The notes: generated by a model from the letters alone, not told the origin. A stretch of DNA of 64,000 nucleotides from Lobosporangium transversale (GCF_002105155.1 NW_019028995.1:744001-808000), one strand, 5' to 3'; numbered from the stretch's first letter, positions 10,681 to 25,479 are shown. A program made the numbers and translations.

Positions 10681-11271
10681 TTAAATGTTTCCACGAAAAT
10701 TGATGGCACCATGGCTTCCTACATGTTTCCATGTACAGATGCATCGTTTGATGATAGCATCGCTCGTTTCGCCGCTGAAACAAATAAAGGGACCGAGGAA
10801 TTGCTTCAACGTTCCCAATAGAGGAACATGATGAAAACTGTCCCGGATGTTTGACGATCTTATTCTGAATTCCAACGAGCTCTCTCATCAAATTGTTGCG
10901 ACGTGGTTGCATATGTTGTTGCAGCTGGTCATCTAGTTTTCTAAATAGTGCCAAGAATACATCTTTGACAAATCTGAAGTATGGCGCGGCCTGCGCTTGA
11001 AATCGTTTGGCGGCAGCCAGGTACCCGTAACAGTAATTGAAGATCAAGACCCGAGAGAGGAAGAGTAATGGAGCCACATCTCTTGTAGAAGCTGTGGGCA
11101 GTTTCGAACCTTTTCATCTGATACTTTTACATCAATGAGCTCGATAAGTTTGCTGAGACCGTCAGAGCAAATCCTTATTTGATGTGTTGAAATGGAAATT
11201 TCAACGAAGACAGAGTATCTCGACCATTGATTGAGTCTTGCTGCAACTCGGGACTCCAAATACAGGTACAT
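10681..11271 (-). pseudogene. decayed unidentified helical protein gene
   Basis: I do not recognise the family. Coding-like text runs on the minus strand in three consecutive frames: 11271 to about 11050 (ending in a helical Leu/Ile-rich segment with LQEMWLHYSSS), then about 11045 to 10835 (including YLAAAKRFQAQAAP and a Gln-rich helix), then about 10845 to 10681 in a third frame. Segments abut without plausible introns, so at least two frameshifts are implied. Residue composition suggests an alpha-helical protein. Confidence 0.45.
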
Positions 11272-12447
11272 CTTGTCAATCTGTCCTGTCCTGCCTGTTC
11301 ATTATGATGTTGGATCTATATCGTTCATGAGTCGTTGAGCCTGTTTAAGTGATTGGTAGATTCAAAAAGAGGAAGTTGGGTCAAGATTTTCCAGTGCGAA
11401 GGATTTTCCACGGCGGCAGACAAGAGGAAAGTCAGCTCTGTCTTCTGTAGCAACTGGTAATTTCCAATGGTCTTTCACATATCATCCAAATAGCCTCCGA
11501 AGGACAAGGGTATGATAATATTTTTTATCGTTGTCCCCAGGCTCTCTACCAAATAATTGCAAATATTAACATTCCGATGACGCTTACTTACGTAGATAAG
11601 ATAGCAATGAAATGAAAGGATGATGAAAGAAAGAAAGCAATGTTGGGGAAGATGTGTGAAAAAAGAAAAAGGCAGTAAAATGGCTTTTTGTTGTGCTTGC
11701 ACCTGGCTCTGGGTAACGTTGTATACATGTTCATGTTTATCTGGTCTGGAGCAGATGTGTAAGATGTGTTACGAGTCCACCTGTACAGCCGTACATAAAC
11801 TGTACATTACATGACAGGAAGAGAGGTATTTTTTGCCTTGTGCAAGGGGCAAAAAGATATAAAACTGGCGTACCATTGGCTATCCCGTTTGCCCCTTTTT
11901 CTTCTGGACACAGAAATTACATTTCATTAATTTCAAAAACTTGTAACACATTCTCCTTACTTTTTGGCTTGACTTGATTAGGCAAGATTGTCAATGATGG
12001 ATATTCACTCCGAGGAATGACAGTGACAGTCCGGTGCGTATGTATGGACGATGAACAAACGATATGGATGAAGGAAGGGAAGATAAAGGTAACATCATCG
12101 TGATCAACAATGAATTCATCGCTTAGATAGTCTTAGACTAAAAAAAAAAAAAAAGTTCGGACCCCTTTCTGCATGATTTTTCTATACCTACTCTTTTTTT
12201 ATCATTCATGTATTTGAGGAGTCTAAGTGGAATGTGAGTGGTAGGAAGAGGGTCTACAGCGTTTGTGTTCCTGAAATAGATCGCATATTTAGTCCATGAT
12301 TCAGTTTTTTTTTTTTTCCTTCTTTTCATTCATTCATTCATTCATTCATTCATAAATTTAATTCACCATTTATCCTTCCTCTCATTCTAATCTTCCACTT
12401 CTCACTTCACGCATATATACATCCATCCATCCATCGAGAGAGAAGAT
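11272..12447. other. intergenic region upstream of the fucosyltransferase-like gene
   Basis: No gene supported. The last 130 bp form a probable 5' leader or promoter with pyrimidine-rich text, an (ATTC)n tract (12326-12353) and a short CATC repeat just before the ATG at 12448. Confidence 0.5.
12326..12353. repeat. (CATT)n microsatellite
   Basis: About seven 4-bp units, roughly 100 bp upstream of the fucosyltransferase-like start codon and probably within its leader or promoter. Confidence 0.85.
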
Positions 12448-14046
12448 ATGACTTCCTCACCAAAAACATCGAAGTATACACTTGGGTTACCTGCCAAGTA
12501 TCCATCCTCAGGGAGACGTTGTCATGGTCAACGTCGTATCTTGTTCCTTTTCTCACTCATCCTTCTTGTCTCCTCTGGGTCCATGCTTATCCTTCATATC
12601 ACCACTACTTCGCCTTTCAATCAAGCCACATCCGACTCGTTATCCTGCCAAGTATCATCCTCATCCTCATCATCATCAGAAGGTTGTCCTGCTGTTATAA
12701 GATCTCGCTGGAGATCAGATAAGGAATCAGATAATATCTATATCAGTCAAGAAGAGGACAGCAATCCCTATATGAGCCATGGTCGACCCCGCGCAGCATT
12801 ACCTCGCCCAGTTGATAATAACATAGTTGATAAACAACAGGAGCAACAACAGCAGCAGAACCAATTCCCTTCTAATGAAACGTCCAATGATTCATCACAG
12901 AGCCCACTATCAGACGTTCTCAACAATGGTAGCACCAACACTACAGAAGAAGATGAGGAAGTAGAAAATATGGCCCCAGCCGTACCCTTTGAGGAAACAT
13001 TCAACAAGCAAGACTCGACAAAATACTTGACCTATCTACCCTATGCAGGCATCACAAACCAATTTTATGGTATGCTTCGTGGAATGGAGGTTGCAAGGGC
13101 TTTAGACCGGACCTTGATTCTTCCACCCATCACTGCCTCCTCCCACGACAAATCCAAACAGAATCAGCCCTGGTCAAAGTTCTTGGACTTGAAAAAATTC
13201 ACAGAGAAGACGGGGATCAAAGTGATTGAATTCCATGAATTGAGGGATGTAGAGATTGCCGAGCTAAACCAATTGCAGTGCGGGATCACTTGCGGCTTTG
13301 GCTCGAAACGAACGATCGATTTCACAGCCAAGGGGTTTTTGAAACAGTGGAAATTCAATTTGACGCTCTCTCCTCTGGAACAGGACGTCACCAGGCTAGA
13401 AGCTGTTACCTCGCTTCTGAAACCACGTTCGGATGAAAAGTACCTCTGCATTTCAAACACTTACAAGATTGTAGTCAAGGACAAGTCAGAATGGGAGCAT
13501 TTTGGCCAACACTTGTATTTCACTGAAGAACTCGAATCACATGTACGAGATTTCTTGAGCAAAAATATAGTCAAGCCAGATCCAGCGATCGATCCTGAGA
13601 CCAAGGAGCTTGTTCAGTCAGAAGAATACCGCTACTTGGCGATCCATGTACGACGAGGCGATTTTGCAGCCTACTGTGAGGGTAATTTCCAAGGTCCTAG
13701 GATGGTTCATTGCTTGCCGTCGACAGAGCAGATTGCAGAACGGATTGATGAAGTTCAAAAGAGACTCAATCCGACTATGGAGCTCTCCAAGATTCTACCG
13801 GTCTTTGTAGCAACGAATGAAAGGAGACCAGAGGAACTTAAGAAGTTTTCAGATCTTGGATGGCGATATCTGGATCATGACCAGATGGGCACGGCCGAGA
13901 AACTGGGTGTCTTTGGGCCTATGATGGTCGATCAAGTTTTTATGGCACATGCACAGGCTCTTGTTGGTATCCAAATGAGCACATTCTCACGAGTGGGTGC
14001 ACTCAGACAGAGAGATTGGCACGGTCGTGAAGTTGAGTACATGTAA
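12448..14046 (+). CDS. GDP-fucose protein O-fucosyltransferase-like type II membrane protein
   Basis: 532 residues in a single exon. A short basic cytosolic tail is followed by one membrane segment (RILFLFSLILLVSSGSMLIL, about residues 30-50), then a Ser/Gln/Asn-rich stem to about residue 185, giving Golgi type II topology. The catalytic region opens with the family signature YLPYAGITNQFYGMLRGMEVA, a nucleotide-sugar-binding start. It contains HVRRGDF near residue 400 and ends with a VDQVFMAHA...GIQMSTFSRVG block typical of the O-fucosyltransferase fold (PF10250). Acceptor and even donor specificity cannot be read from sequence. The next gene (YchF) starts 250 bp downstream in the same direction. 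Confidence 0.8.
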   Translation: MTSSPKTSKYTLGLPAKYPSSGRRCHGQRRILFLFSLILLVSSGSMLILHITTTSPFNQATSDSLSCQVSSSSSSSSEGCPAVIRSRWRSDKESDNIYISQEEDSNPYMSHGRPRAALPRPVDNNIVDKQQEQQQQQNQFPSNETSNDSSQSPLSDVLNNGSTNTTEEDEEVENMAPAVPFEETFNKQDSTKYLTYLPYAGITNQFYGMLRGMEVARALDRTLILPPITASSHDKSKQNQPWSKFLDLKKFTEKTGIKVIEFHELRDVEIAELNQLQCGITCGFGSKRTIDFTAKGFLKQWKFNLTLSPLEQDVTRLEAVTSLLKPRSDEKYLCISNTYKIVVKDKSEWEHFGQHLYFTEELESHVRDFLSKNIVKPDPAIDPETKELVQSEEYRYLAIHVRRGDFAAYCEGNFQGPRMVHCLPSTEQIAERIDEVQKRLNPTMELSKILPVFVATNERRPEELKKFSDLGWRYLDHDQMGTAEKLGVFGPMMVDQVFMAHAQALVGIQMSTFSRVGALRQRDWHGREVEYM

Positions 14047-14227
14047 AATAGCTATTATCTACACATATATACATTTTTTTATTTTTAGCCAGCATATAGA
14101 CTTTTTTTTTTACGATAACTCTAAATGAAATGAATACCGACCTCTATCTTTGTATGCCCTTTCTTGCCAAAAAAAAGTTTTCAGTCTTAAAAAATCGTCT
14201 CGGAATCATGTTTTTGTGGCTTTGGAA

Positions 14228-14258
<31 letters not shown>

Positions 14259-14296
14259 CTTTTCTTCACTTCGACAGTTTCTTTTGATACAACTAC

Positions 14297-16068
14297 ATGT
14301 TATTAGAAATGTCATCTTTAAGTATTAAAACAGTATTTGGAGAGGCCCTCAGGATCTGGCCAGTGAACTGTAGCCGAGCACATCATTCTATAGGACCGGG
14401 ACTGCGGTCGGGACTGCGACTAAGCTCAGAATCAGGACATGGATCAATTTTGCGACGTCATATGTTGATGGGGCAAAGACTGCTGTTTTTTACAACTTCC
14501 ACGCATCTTTATTATGCAAAACTGGCTTCCAAGAAAGGATCGTCCCCTGTAGAAGAAAAGGCACTTCTAGGTAGACCTTCCAATAATTTGAAAAGTAAGT
14601 GAGGGAACACTAAGCATTTTATTACAATATAGGGAAAGGAGATGAAGTATAATCAGTGCATTAATAGAGCATTTATTGATTGATGTGTTGTTTTATATTA
14701 CTAGTCGGGATCCTTGGAGTACCTAATATCGGGTAAAGGAGGAAGAAAAAGCAAAAAGAGGAAAAATATATATATAAAGTAATGCGACCTCACAAGACAT
14801 GTTTCTGATTTGCTACTGTAATTATTACTGTCAGGAAATCGACGTTCTTCAATGCTTTAACAAACAGTGCTGTACCTGCCGAGAATTTCCCATTCTGCAC
14901 TATCGACCCATCAGAAGCTCGTGTAGTGGTACCAGATAAACGATTTGCATGGCTTGTGAGCCATTTCAAACCACAAAAAGAAACACCGGCTTATTTAACT
15001 GTCATTGACATTGCGGGTCTTGTCCGAGGCGCTGCTCAAGGTGAAGGGCTCGGGAATGCATTCTTGAATCATGTTCGGTCTGTTGATGCGTTGTTTCATC
15101 TCTGCCGAGGTTTCGAAGACCCTGGAGTGACTCATGTTGATGGATCCGTCGATCCTGTTCGAGATTTGGAAACTATTCACGATGAATTATTGTTGAAGGA
15201 TATCGATTGGTTAGAAAAGGTCCTTCAAGAATATAGGCCAGCCGCGACACGTTTAGGACCATCTGGAACTGCGGGATCTGTAGTCGAAAGAAAGAAACGA
15301 GATGACTTCTTTGTGATTGAAAAGTTGCTGGATTGGGTGGCTAACCAGGGTAAGGACATCCGAACAGGAGATTGGACAAACAAGGAGATTGAGGTCATCA
15401 ATCAACTGTATCTCCTGACAGCCAAACCAATGATCTATCTCGTCAATATCAGCGAACATGACTACCTTAACCTACATAAGGGATCGCATCAATCGATCCA
15501 AAGAGTCCGAGAGTGGGTTGATCAGCATCATCCTGGTGATCTGGTAATCCCGTTCTCTGGATCGTTCGAAAACCAATTATCTTTGTTCAACGATTCACCC
15601 CAAGACAAACAGACAGTCCTGGACGACGCCTCTGCCCAAGCCGGCGCTACTATTGTCTCAGCTCTTCCAGAGATCATCGTCCGAGGCAGAGAAGCTTTGA
15701 ACCTACAACAGTTCTTCACTGCCGGATCAGATGAAGTTCGAGCTTGGACCATCAGAAAAAATACTTTGGCTCCGCAGGCCGCTGGCGTCATCCATAGTGA
15801 TTTCGAACGTGGGTTCATCATGGCCGAGGTAAATTTGATAAAAAAAAAAGAAAAAGCCAAAGCCAATTTCCAGGCAAAGCATTTATTTTTAACACCAAAG
15901 CTGCATCTTCCATCGTAACAGGTTATGAAAATGGAGGATTTGGAAGAACTAGGTTCTGAGGCTGCAGTTAGAGGGGCCGGCAAATATTATTCCAAGGGCA
16001 AAGACTATGTTATTGAGGATGGCGATGTAATTTACTTCAAATTTAATGTCACTAGTAAGAAGAAATGA
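14297..16068 (+). CDS. YLF2: YchF/OLA1-type P-loop GTPase/ATPase with mitochondrial-like presequence
   Basis: Exons 14297-14594, 14705-14732, 14835-15828 and 15922-16068; 488 residues. The second exon is only 28 nt, and intron 2 splits the P-loop: GILGVPNIG before it, KSTFFN after. G3 is DIAGLVRGA. The G4 position is NISE, the NxxE variant that lets YchF proteins bind ATP. The C-terminal TGS domain is complete. Unlike cytosolic OLA1 there are about 95 residues before the P-loop, rich in Arg, Ser and Leu and poor in acidic residues, resembling a mitochondrial targeting sequence. That favours the mitochondrial paralogue (yeast Ylf2) over cytosolic Ola1; localisation is inference. It is convergent with FHIP, 133 bp away. 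Confidence 0.88.
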
Positions 16069-16201
16069 AGCATTATTATTTCTTACAACATAGTTGATAG
16101 CACTTTACAGTTTTTTTTTTTTTTTTTATTTTTTTTTTATTTTTTTTTTATTTTATTTTTTTTTATTTTTCCTGTTCTGGATGTTGTTGTTCTGTCTTGA
16201 T

Positions 16202-16338
16202 CTACAAAAATCGCACCTTATCCACACCCAGACCTCTACGCACCTGCGCAACTGCCACAACTTCCTTGACCACTTCTTCCAGGATCACCACATTTGTCAG
16301 TAGCTGACCCAATGTCACAGTCTTTTTACGATGGGCGC

Positions 16339-16369
<31 letters not shown>

Positions 16370-19300
16370 AGAATCAGCTGTATCAATGCCAATGGAGCTG
16401 GTTGATGGATCACGCGTCTTACGACTCGGACGTTTTGAACTCTTTGAGCTACTTCCATCTTCCGTTGTTACAGTAGCACCATCCTCAGTATTGTCGCCTT
16501 CCTCACTTAGTTCATCCATTTCTTCGGCCTCGCTGTCCGAGTCATTCACAAACCCATCTGGGAACAGAGGCTTTATCATCATAGTTTCCATGGTTTTGAG
16601 GAGTATGGGGTTAGGGACAGGATTGGGTTTCGATCCGAAAGATCCCCATGACGAAGGCTGAGTGCCTGCTACTGATGTGACCGCCTCGCCAGTAACACCC
16701 ACCATTCCACTAGCCATTGTATTTCGCGTGGAAGTTGATGATTGGACAGAGGACGAGTATGAGGATGCTGAAGCAGAGTATACTGTTGTTGCTCGTGATG
16801 GATGGGTTGGGATTGGCAATGCTGTGGTAGATGCACTGCCCCCGTGTTGCATATCTGAGTCTGCTCTGCCCTGGAACAAAGTACTGTTGCTTGTGTTTAT
16901 ACTACTACTGGATGTAACATTGTTAGAAGGCTTTCCCATTGTCCACTTAGCGCTAGAGGGGTCTAAAAAGGACATGTTGGAGGGCGACGACATCAGACTG
17001 ACTGGTGAACTGCTCTTTCTTGGTCGAGTAGTATTAAGTGGATGAGACGATGAAGCCTGCGCTGCTTCATGCAGCGGAAGACTGCTGGTGCGAGGCATAA
17101 TGTTATGCACGTTTGATGATCCTGTGAAACGTGGACTCATGAATCCAGCCATGTTGTTTGGTGATCCTGTTGGCATATTTGGAGTCCCTGCTCCTGACCT
17201 AATTCCGCTCCCTGCGGCCTTGTTGACAAAAGATTCGTTAGATCCAAAGGGGGCACTCGGGTGAGATTGCTGATAGTAGTCCGTGGCGGGATACGGGTCC
17301 GCCAGTCCTGGACTGTGGATTGCGCTGTTGAGCTCTGTTGCGACCAGTAAGGTGCGACGTCGATCTGTTAAGAAATCATCAAACCCATCGATTTCACTGC
17401 GATAGTAGTCAACTTGCTGTGTCAATGTCTTGAGCATGGTGAAGAAAGGAGGGAATGACTTGAAGGGAGTGACGCTAGAAGCTTCCTCAGCTTGGAATGT
17501 AGCTTCAGCACTGGCTTTATTGAATTTAGTACTGTTGTTTCGAGCCAGATACGAAGGTAGCGTGTCTTCGTCCTCCGAATCACCAAGTTCGAACTGAGTT
17601 CCTGTAGGGGTCTCTCCTTGAGCGCTGGGATCCGTGGTAAACATTTCACTCTCTCTTATTTCCCTCACATCAGAACTCTTGAACAAAAGCCAACCTTCCA
17701 ATGATCGGTATGGACACACAGCCAGGGAGGTAATGACACCAGTCAGAGCCAGATTCAATTCCACGCTATGGGCGAAAAAGTGTGACAGGATTCCTAGTAA
17801 GATCTGCAGCAGGGGATCTGTGGGAAGAAGGCGATGCATAGGTGCAGGGCGTGATTTGGGTTTATCACAGCTGTCAAATACTGCCTTGCTCTCCACATTC
17901 TTTTCTTTGTCACGAATGAAAGCCTCTCCGGACAAATCATCAGGAAGGTCCATCTTTTGTCCATATTTCATACTGCGACGCCGAAGTTTCTTGTGCTCCA
18001 GAGCAGACATTTGACCAGGAGTCACCTCACTACCATCAATCTCTTTGCTCCTCAAAAAGCATTGATGCATCTCGATTGCAGCCTCAGCATCCCGCAGATA
18101 CGATTCATATCCATTGCAGAAAACTTCAGAAGTATTGCGAGGGTTGATAGTAGAGATGAGGGCGTAAAAGAGATCAAGTTCGTGGATATGGTGGTTGATA
18201 AGCGGCAGCTCTGTATCCTGCAAGTTCGACTGACCTGGTAAGTCACGGAAGGATGTAGCCTTGTTATCTAGTTGAATGCTGAGCAACTTGAGTGAATATT
18301 TGCAGTGGCGAGTGATGAGGGTGTTTAAGAGCTTCAATGTTGCAATGACAGTTGGCTGAGATCGGGATTTGAGACGCGACAGGATCAGATCCTTAAGTGT
18401 AAAACGGTTGGTGGCAGTGAAATAGGGTGATGTTTTTTGTAGATTCTGCACCTCGGCAAAGGCATCGTCCAAATTTTGTGGAGTGGCCTTGGCACGATTG
18501 TCATCGTCCTCAGACGACATCAGGAACCCAAGAACCAAATCAACCAAAGCCTCGTGCTCCAGTACCTGAAGAATCAAATCAATATAGCTTATTACGGCAA
18601 CAGAGCTGCCATCCATATCGGAGCATTCCATGATAGATGGAAACAAAATGTTTTCTAGAAAAACTGCCTTGAATGTGACTAGGAGTGATTTCACTATTTC
18701 ACTATTGGGGCAGCGCATCATGATATCTTGACAGAATTCAAGAAGCTTCAAGAAGGCATCCAGTCTGGATTGAAAGTCAGTTGAGGTAGACACTTCAATA
18801 TCGGCTCTCCTGGATAGGGCCGATTCCGTTGGCGGCATGCGATCGTTTAGAGTGCCAACCATGCTATTAATGATGTTGGGACCACCTCGGACAAGCAGCT
18901 TACGTGGCAGCTGAGAATATGAAGCTCCAACGCCTGCGCTCAAAAATGAGGTGAAGTCTGTCTCCATGATATACTCTCCCAATGACCCAGTGGCGAGCTC
19001 CATGATGAAGAGTAGACCAGTCCTTGCAAAATCACCACCTTTGCCTTCACGATGTACAAACTTCGAGAGGTAAGTGAATAAAAGAAATTCATAATCACTC
19101 TTAGGGGTTGGGGCCACTTGGGGAATAGCATGCGTGTTTTCTGTGGATGTTATTGATGACTTTGGGGATCCCTTTCCTCGCCCGATTGCTGATTCCTGGT
19201 CTAAAGATGACACCTCATGTTCTTTTGTTTTTAGCTCTTCCTCTGATGAACCTTCACTAGTAGATACTCGTAAATTTTTTAGCATTTCCATTGTCTCCAG

Positions 19301-19935
19301 GTTTTTTTGAATCCGCCTTGCAGCAACTCTCTGAGGGACGGTGAGCCATTGCTTGTCATGGAAAAAGATGTTAAGGAGCTCGGGATATCCATGGATTTTA
19401 GAGCAAATGTTGTACATGAGCTCGATCAAGTCTTCATGATAACTCTCGCCCTGTGGTTCAGTTCCTGACGCGCATGTCCGCAGCAATTTGACAGTGGGTT
19501 TGTGGACCGCATTGTGGACTAGAAACCGGTCATCCAATAGGTTGATCATGGATGCAATGGTTCTGATGGTCTCACCCATGATACCTTTAGGTTGATCGCC
19601 TTCTGAATTATTGACTAGCACGGCAAGGACATCATGCTTGAGCAGATATTCCATGCAAGGGCCTGTTGCCCCTGCATCACCTAGGCCTGACTCTTCGCCT
19701 ACAAGAAGATCTACCATGTTCTTTAACCGCATCGGGATCTCTGTTTGTTGAACGTGAAGACTACGCTTCGCAGGTGTGGAGAATCCATTCTGAAGTGGAG
19801 AAAAGAAGAAATATTTATTACATGGAGTATGAGAAAAAAAATCAATAAGCGTTGACCCCAGTATTACAGGATAAAATAATAATGAAATAGTTTGCAGCCT
19901 CTACGACAACGCTTCTCGTTTTATTGATAAGTCCC

Positions 19936-19976
<41 letters not shown>

Positions 19977-20163
19977 AGAGGGGAAGAGCACGTACCTGGA
20001 CCGCTTTCCAGCATTTGCCGAATCGTATCTGTGGCGTCGTACTGTTTGGCTGCACCTTGTGCGTTGCCATGACAGAGTACAGCTTGGCCCAAACGTTCGT
20101 CTCCATGGCGATGGTATTGTCGAATGCAAATAAGGAAATGACTACAGACAAACTAACAAACAA
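16202..20163 (-). CDS. FHIP (FTS-Hook-interacting protein, RAI16-like)
   Basis: Exons 20163-19996 and 19789-16202; 1251 residues (1232 if the in-frame ATG at 20106 is used, which gives the more family-like start). FHIP joins FTS and Hook in the FHF complex, linking early endosomes to dynein (known in animals and Aspergillus). Family features in order: CWKAV near the start, the GPCMEYLLKHDVLAVL helix, ALVDLVLGFL, ELDLFYALISTINP with a YLRDAEAA motif, and DPLLQILLGILSHFF followed by NLALTGVITSLA. After about residue 800 it is long, Ser/Thr-rich and probably disordered, with an acidic patch and a ten-Gln tract, and it ends with a short conserved LEEVVKEV helix. The size is near the larger fungal members. 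Confidence 0.85.
16340..16369 (-). repeat. CAG repeat coding poly-Gln in FHIP
   Basis: Ten consecutive Gln codons, nearly pure CAG on the coding strand, in the disordered C-terminal region of FHIP. Confidence 0.9.
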
Positions 20164-20522
20164 AAAAGATTGAGAAGCGGCCTTTCCGTCTTGCCCTCTC
20201 GTTTCTTTTCTCTTGTTCTTATTCCCTTTTATGTAGAGATGGTGCGAGCAATTGAAGACTTTTATGGAGCTTTAGAAGATGGAAGATGAGAAATAAAGTG
20301 CCCAGGTTCAATTTCATTTCGCACGCTCTTAAGGAAGTCACAATGTCACACACACTTGGCTATGCCTTCAGATGACATCCACGCGTTGCAGAGGGCAGAG
20401 GAAATCAGACAGTGGTGGTGTCATACACACAGAAACACTAGCTTTTCTTTATTTTTTATTCAGCAGGGTAGCCTTCAATGATGCAGATATGTTGAATGAC
20501 TAGGCGACTCAAAAGACAGTCA

Positions 20523-22743
<2,221 letters not shown>

Positions 22744-23103
22744 GGTCGGCTCTTTTAAGCAGAAATATAAAAAAATAAAAAGTGAGGAAAAAGGGGAAGG
22801 GACAAAAATGAAGAAGGAAGCTTCTTTTTTGGCAAGTGATAAATGATAAAGAATGAGTTTACGTTGAACGTCACAAATTTCGCAAGCCACAATTTCGTGA
22901 CAATAACATCATTTGAAGTGGTTTTTTTGTGGATCAAATTATATTTTATACAGTGTGTGAACGAGGAGAACACTAATACAAATACATGATAAAGTACAAA
23001 GGAGACTAGGGATGAGAAAAAGGAAACTCGCGTTCATGTGGACCTTAAAAAGTCTTCATGCCAACAAAGTTTCCTGAAAAAACATATCATCCCTAACCCC
23101 AGT

Positions 23104-24884
23104 TTAGACCTGGAAAGACGTCTCGAGCATAGGATCCTTTTTCTCTTTCCCCGGCGATTGCTCGATGTCGTTTCTATAGCCTTCTATATTTTCACCATCC
23201 TCGACTCTTTCCCTCTCAGAAGCAGCCTCTGCCCTAGCCAATCTTTTCCTTTCTAGTGTTGCCTTCGAGGGGACAAATACTAAGGTAATCAGGACGCAAA
23301 GTAACGTAACGGCAAATCCCACCCATAAACCAACTTGATAGCCTTTAAGATGACTTCCCGTTGAGTTGATGACAGCTTCAGAAATCGCGTTAGTTATGGC
23401 GAGCCCGACACCAGAACCAGCCTGCATAGCCACCGAGAATACGGCGCCTTGAATAGACAAGAAAGCATGTACAATAAATAAAGGGAAATATTCAGATGTC
23501 AGGTTATAATACAGGATTAAACTCAGCAACCATCCAAAAGCCCAAATAGTTTACATACTATTAAGCCCATGCTCGCCAGACTTAGCCATAGTCAGGGCCG
23601 CTACCATGGCGGAGGTATATGTCATTGCAATACCAATTTCGCCAATACACATTGAGGGAAATGGCAAAGGCCAATATCCTGTATCGGCATCTGCGACTGC
23701 AAACAGCGCGGCAGAGATTGCCATACATCCAGTTCCTAGCATCAGCAAGGGTTTGGCCCCAACCTTCGGAATCAGATGACCAGCTAAAGGGTTTAAAATT
23801 AATCCTGGGAAAGCCAGAGGGAAGAATGCATACGCGGTGTTCAAGGCTCCATAGCCCATCACCTCCTGGAAGATGAGGGTGCAGTATAAGTTATAAACTA
23901 AATACCAAGTCTGGTACAGTGCCCCCACAACTAACATCGCAGAAAACATACGGGTACGGAAGATTGACATGGGAAGCATGGGCGAGACAACCTTCTTTTC
24001 AATCCAAACAAAGGCAAGCAATAGAAGTATGCCCAAAACAAGGGAGATAATCACAGGAACAGACGACCAACGGCCATCGGAGATGCCATAGACAATGGCA
24101 AGCAAAGCGACAGTAATAGTGATGGCACCAGCAATATCTAATTTGACATTGGCACGTAGTTCAGGACTAGACTCTGGAATCACAAAAAATGCGACCACAG
24201 CAACCAATACGCCCATAATAGCTGATCTATTGTTAATAGATAAAGTAAGAAGTTCTGCTGTGTTAATTCTTGTACTGTAGCAATGAAGACCATGAGCAAT
24301 AGCGAGCTGATGTTGTGGTGTTTGGAGTGATATGGTAGAATTTTTTACATGTAGAAAATATATTTCCAGCCGATGGTCGCTGTAAAGACACCACCCAAAA
24401 CCAAACCAATGCCGAACCCTAATGCTCCGCTGCTTGAGAACACAGCGAGTGCCCTCGATTTCTCCACTTCTTCGGTGTAAGTGAATTGAATCAGTGCCAA
24501 GGCATTGGGGATGGTAGCAGCAGCGCCTAACCCTTGCATCGCACGGGCGATACATAAAAGTATGACGCTCTGGCTCAGACCACAGACCAAGGACCAGACC
24601 GAGAACCAAAGGAGGCCTATTAAGAAGAAGCGCTTATGGCCATACTTGTCACCAAGTTTGCCACCAATCAACAAAAAAGTTCCAAAGGTCAATGTGAATG
24701 CATTGACAATCCATGGCAGCTGGTTCTCCGAGAAGTGGAGCTCTGTCTTGATAGTCGGCAAGGAAATGTTGACAGCGGACAGGTTGGCGACATCAATAAA
24801 CTGGGCGAGACAAAATACGACTAGGATAACCCATTTGGGAGCCTTGGTGGTGTTGGTGATATTAGTTTTGGTGAACAACATCAT
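23104..24884 (-). CDS. major facilitator drug:H+ antiporter, DHA2 (14-helix) type
   Basis: Exons 24884-24349, 24226-23559 and 23447-23104; 515 residues. The N-terminus is short, then WVILVVFCLAQFIDVANLSAVNISLPTI forms helix 1 in two parts, with the Asp and the LP motif typical of DHA2. Motif A is GGKLGDKYGHKR. About fourteen hydrophobic segments can be counted. A short charged cytosolic tail follows. Such carriers export toxic compounds, metabolites or amino acids; the substrate cannot be assigned. A tandem ATGAACTAC tract lies 260-310 bp upstream of the start codon. Confidence 0.88.
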
Positions 24885-25142
24885 ACACCTGTTTCATTAC
24901 ACAAATGGGCAGCAGGGTAAAAAAAGACTTGGAAAGTAAAGAGGAATTTAGAGAATAATGAATGTGGAATGAATGTAGAAAGCAACAAAAAGAAAAAGAA
25001 GTAAAAAAAAGCATGCTGGTGACTATAAATTTCATGACAATGTTTTGCCCGCAAAAGAATAATTGCTGCTGTGGGGAGCATATTTTAACCCCGCAAAATA
25101 TCTGTCTCCAGTTTTTTTTTGTCTGTGCCACCGGAATGCACT

Positions 25143-25196
25143 CATGAACTACATGTACTGTACATGAACTACATGAACTACATGAACTACATGAAC
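25143..25196. repeat. 9-bp tandem repeat (ATGAACTAC)n
   Basis: About five imperfect 9-bp units. They lie in the shared upstream region of the transporter (start 24884, minus) and the secreted protein (start 25480, plus). Confidence 0.85.
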
Positions 25197-25413
25197 AAAA
25201 ACTCGACGTGCACACGTGTGCCTATTTCTAAGTGGTGCAAAGCCATCAAGCCCATTCTTCTATCATATCATCCCTCATCACCACCAGAAGGACGAGGATC
25301 ACTCACTAGACGATCAGCTAAATCCTTGGCGCCAATGCTCCGTCGGAAGTGGTTTCTTACTGGTATCTGATATCAAACACAAAGTTTGTTAAATTGGATT
25401 TGCCATAGGATAC

Positions 25414-25421
25414 CATATAAA
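25414..25421 (+). promoter_or_regulatory. TATA box of secreted-protein gene
   Basis: The sequence CATATAAAC, about 65 bp upstream of the ATG at 25480. Confidence 0.5.
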
Positions 25422-25479
25422 CTCATTCTTTACTACTGCACAACTATTTCATTAACACTTTTTTCAACCATTCAGCATC

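Noticed and set aside
15528..15983. Antisense open frame of about 150 codons
   Set aside because: It lies opposite the conserved YchF exons and shows no domain.
24095..24939. Plus-strand open frames over the transporter
   Set aside because: They are shadows of the DHA2 exons; the minus-strand protein is clearly conserved.
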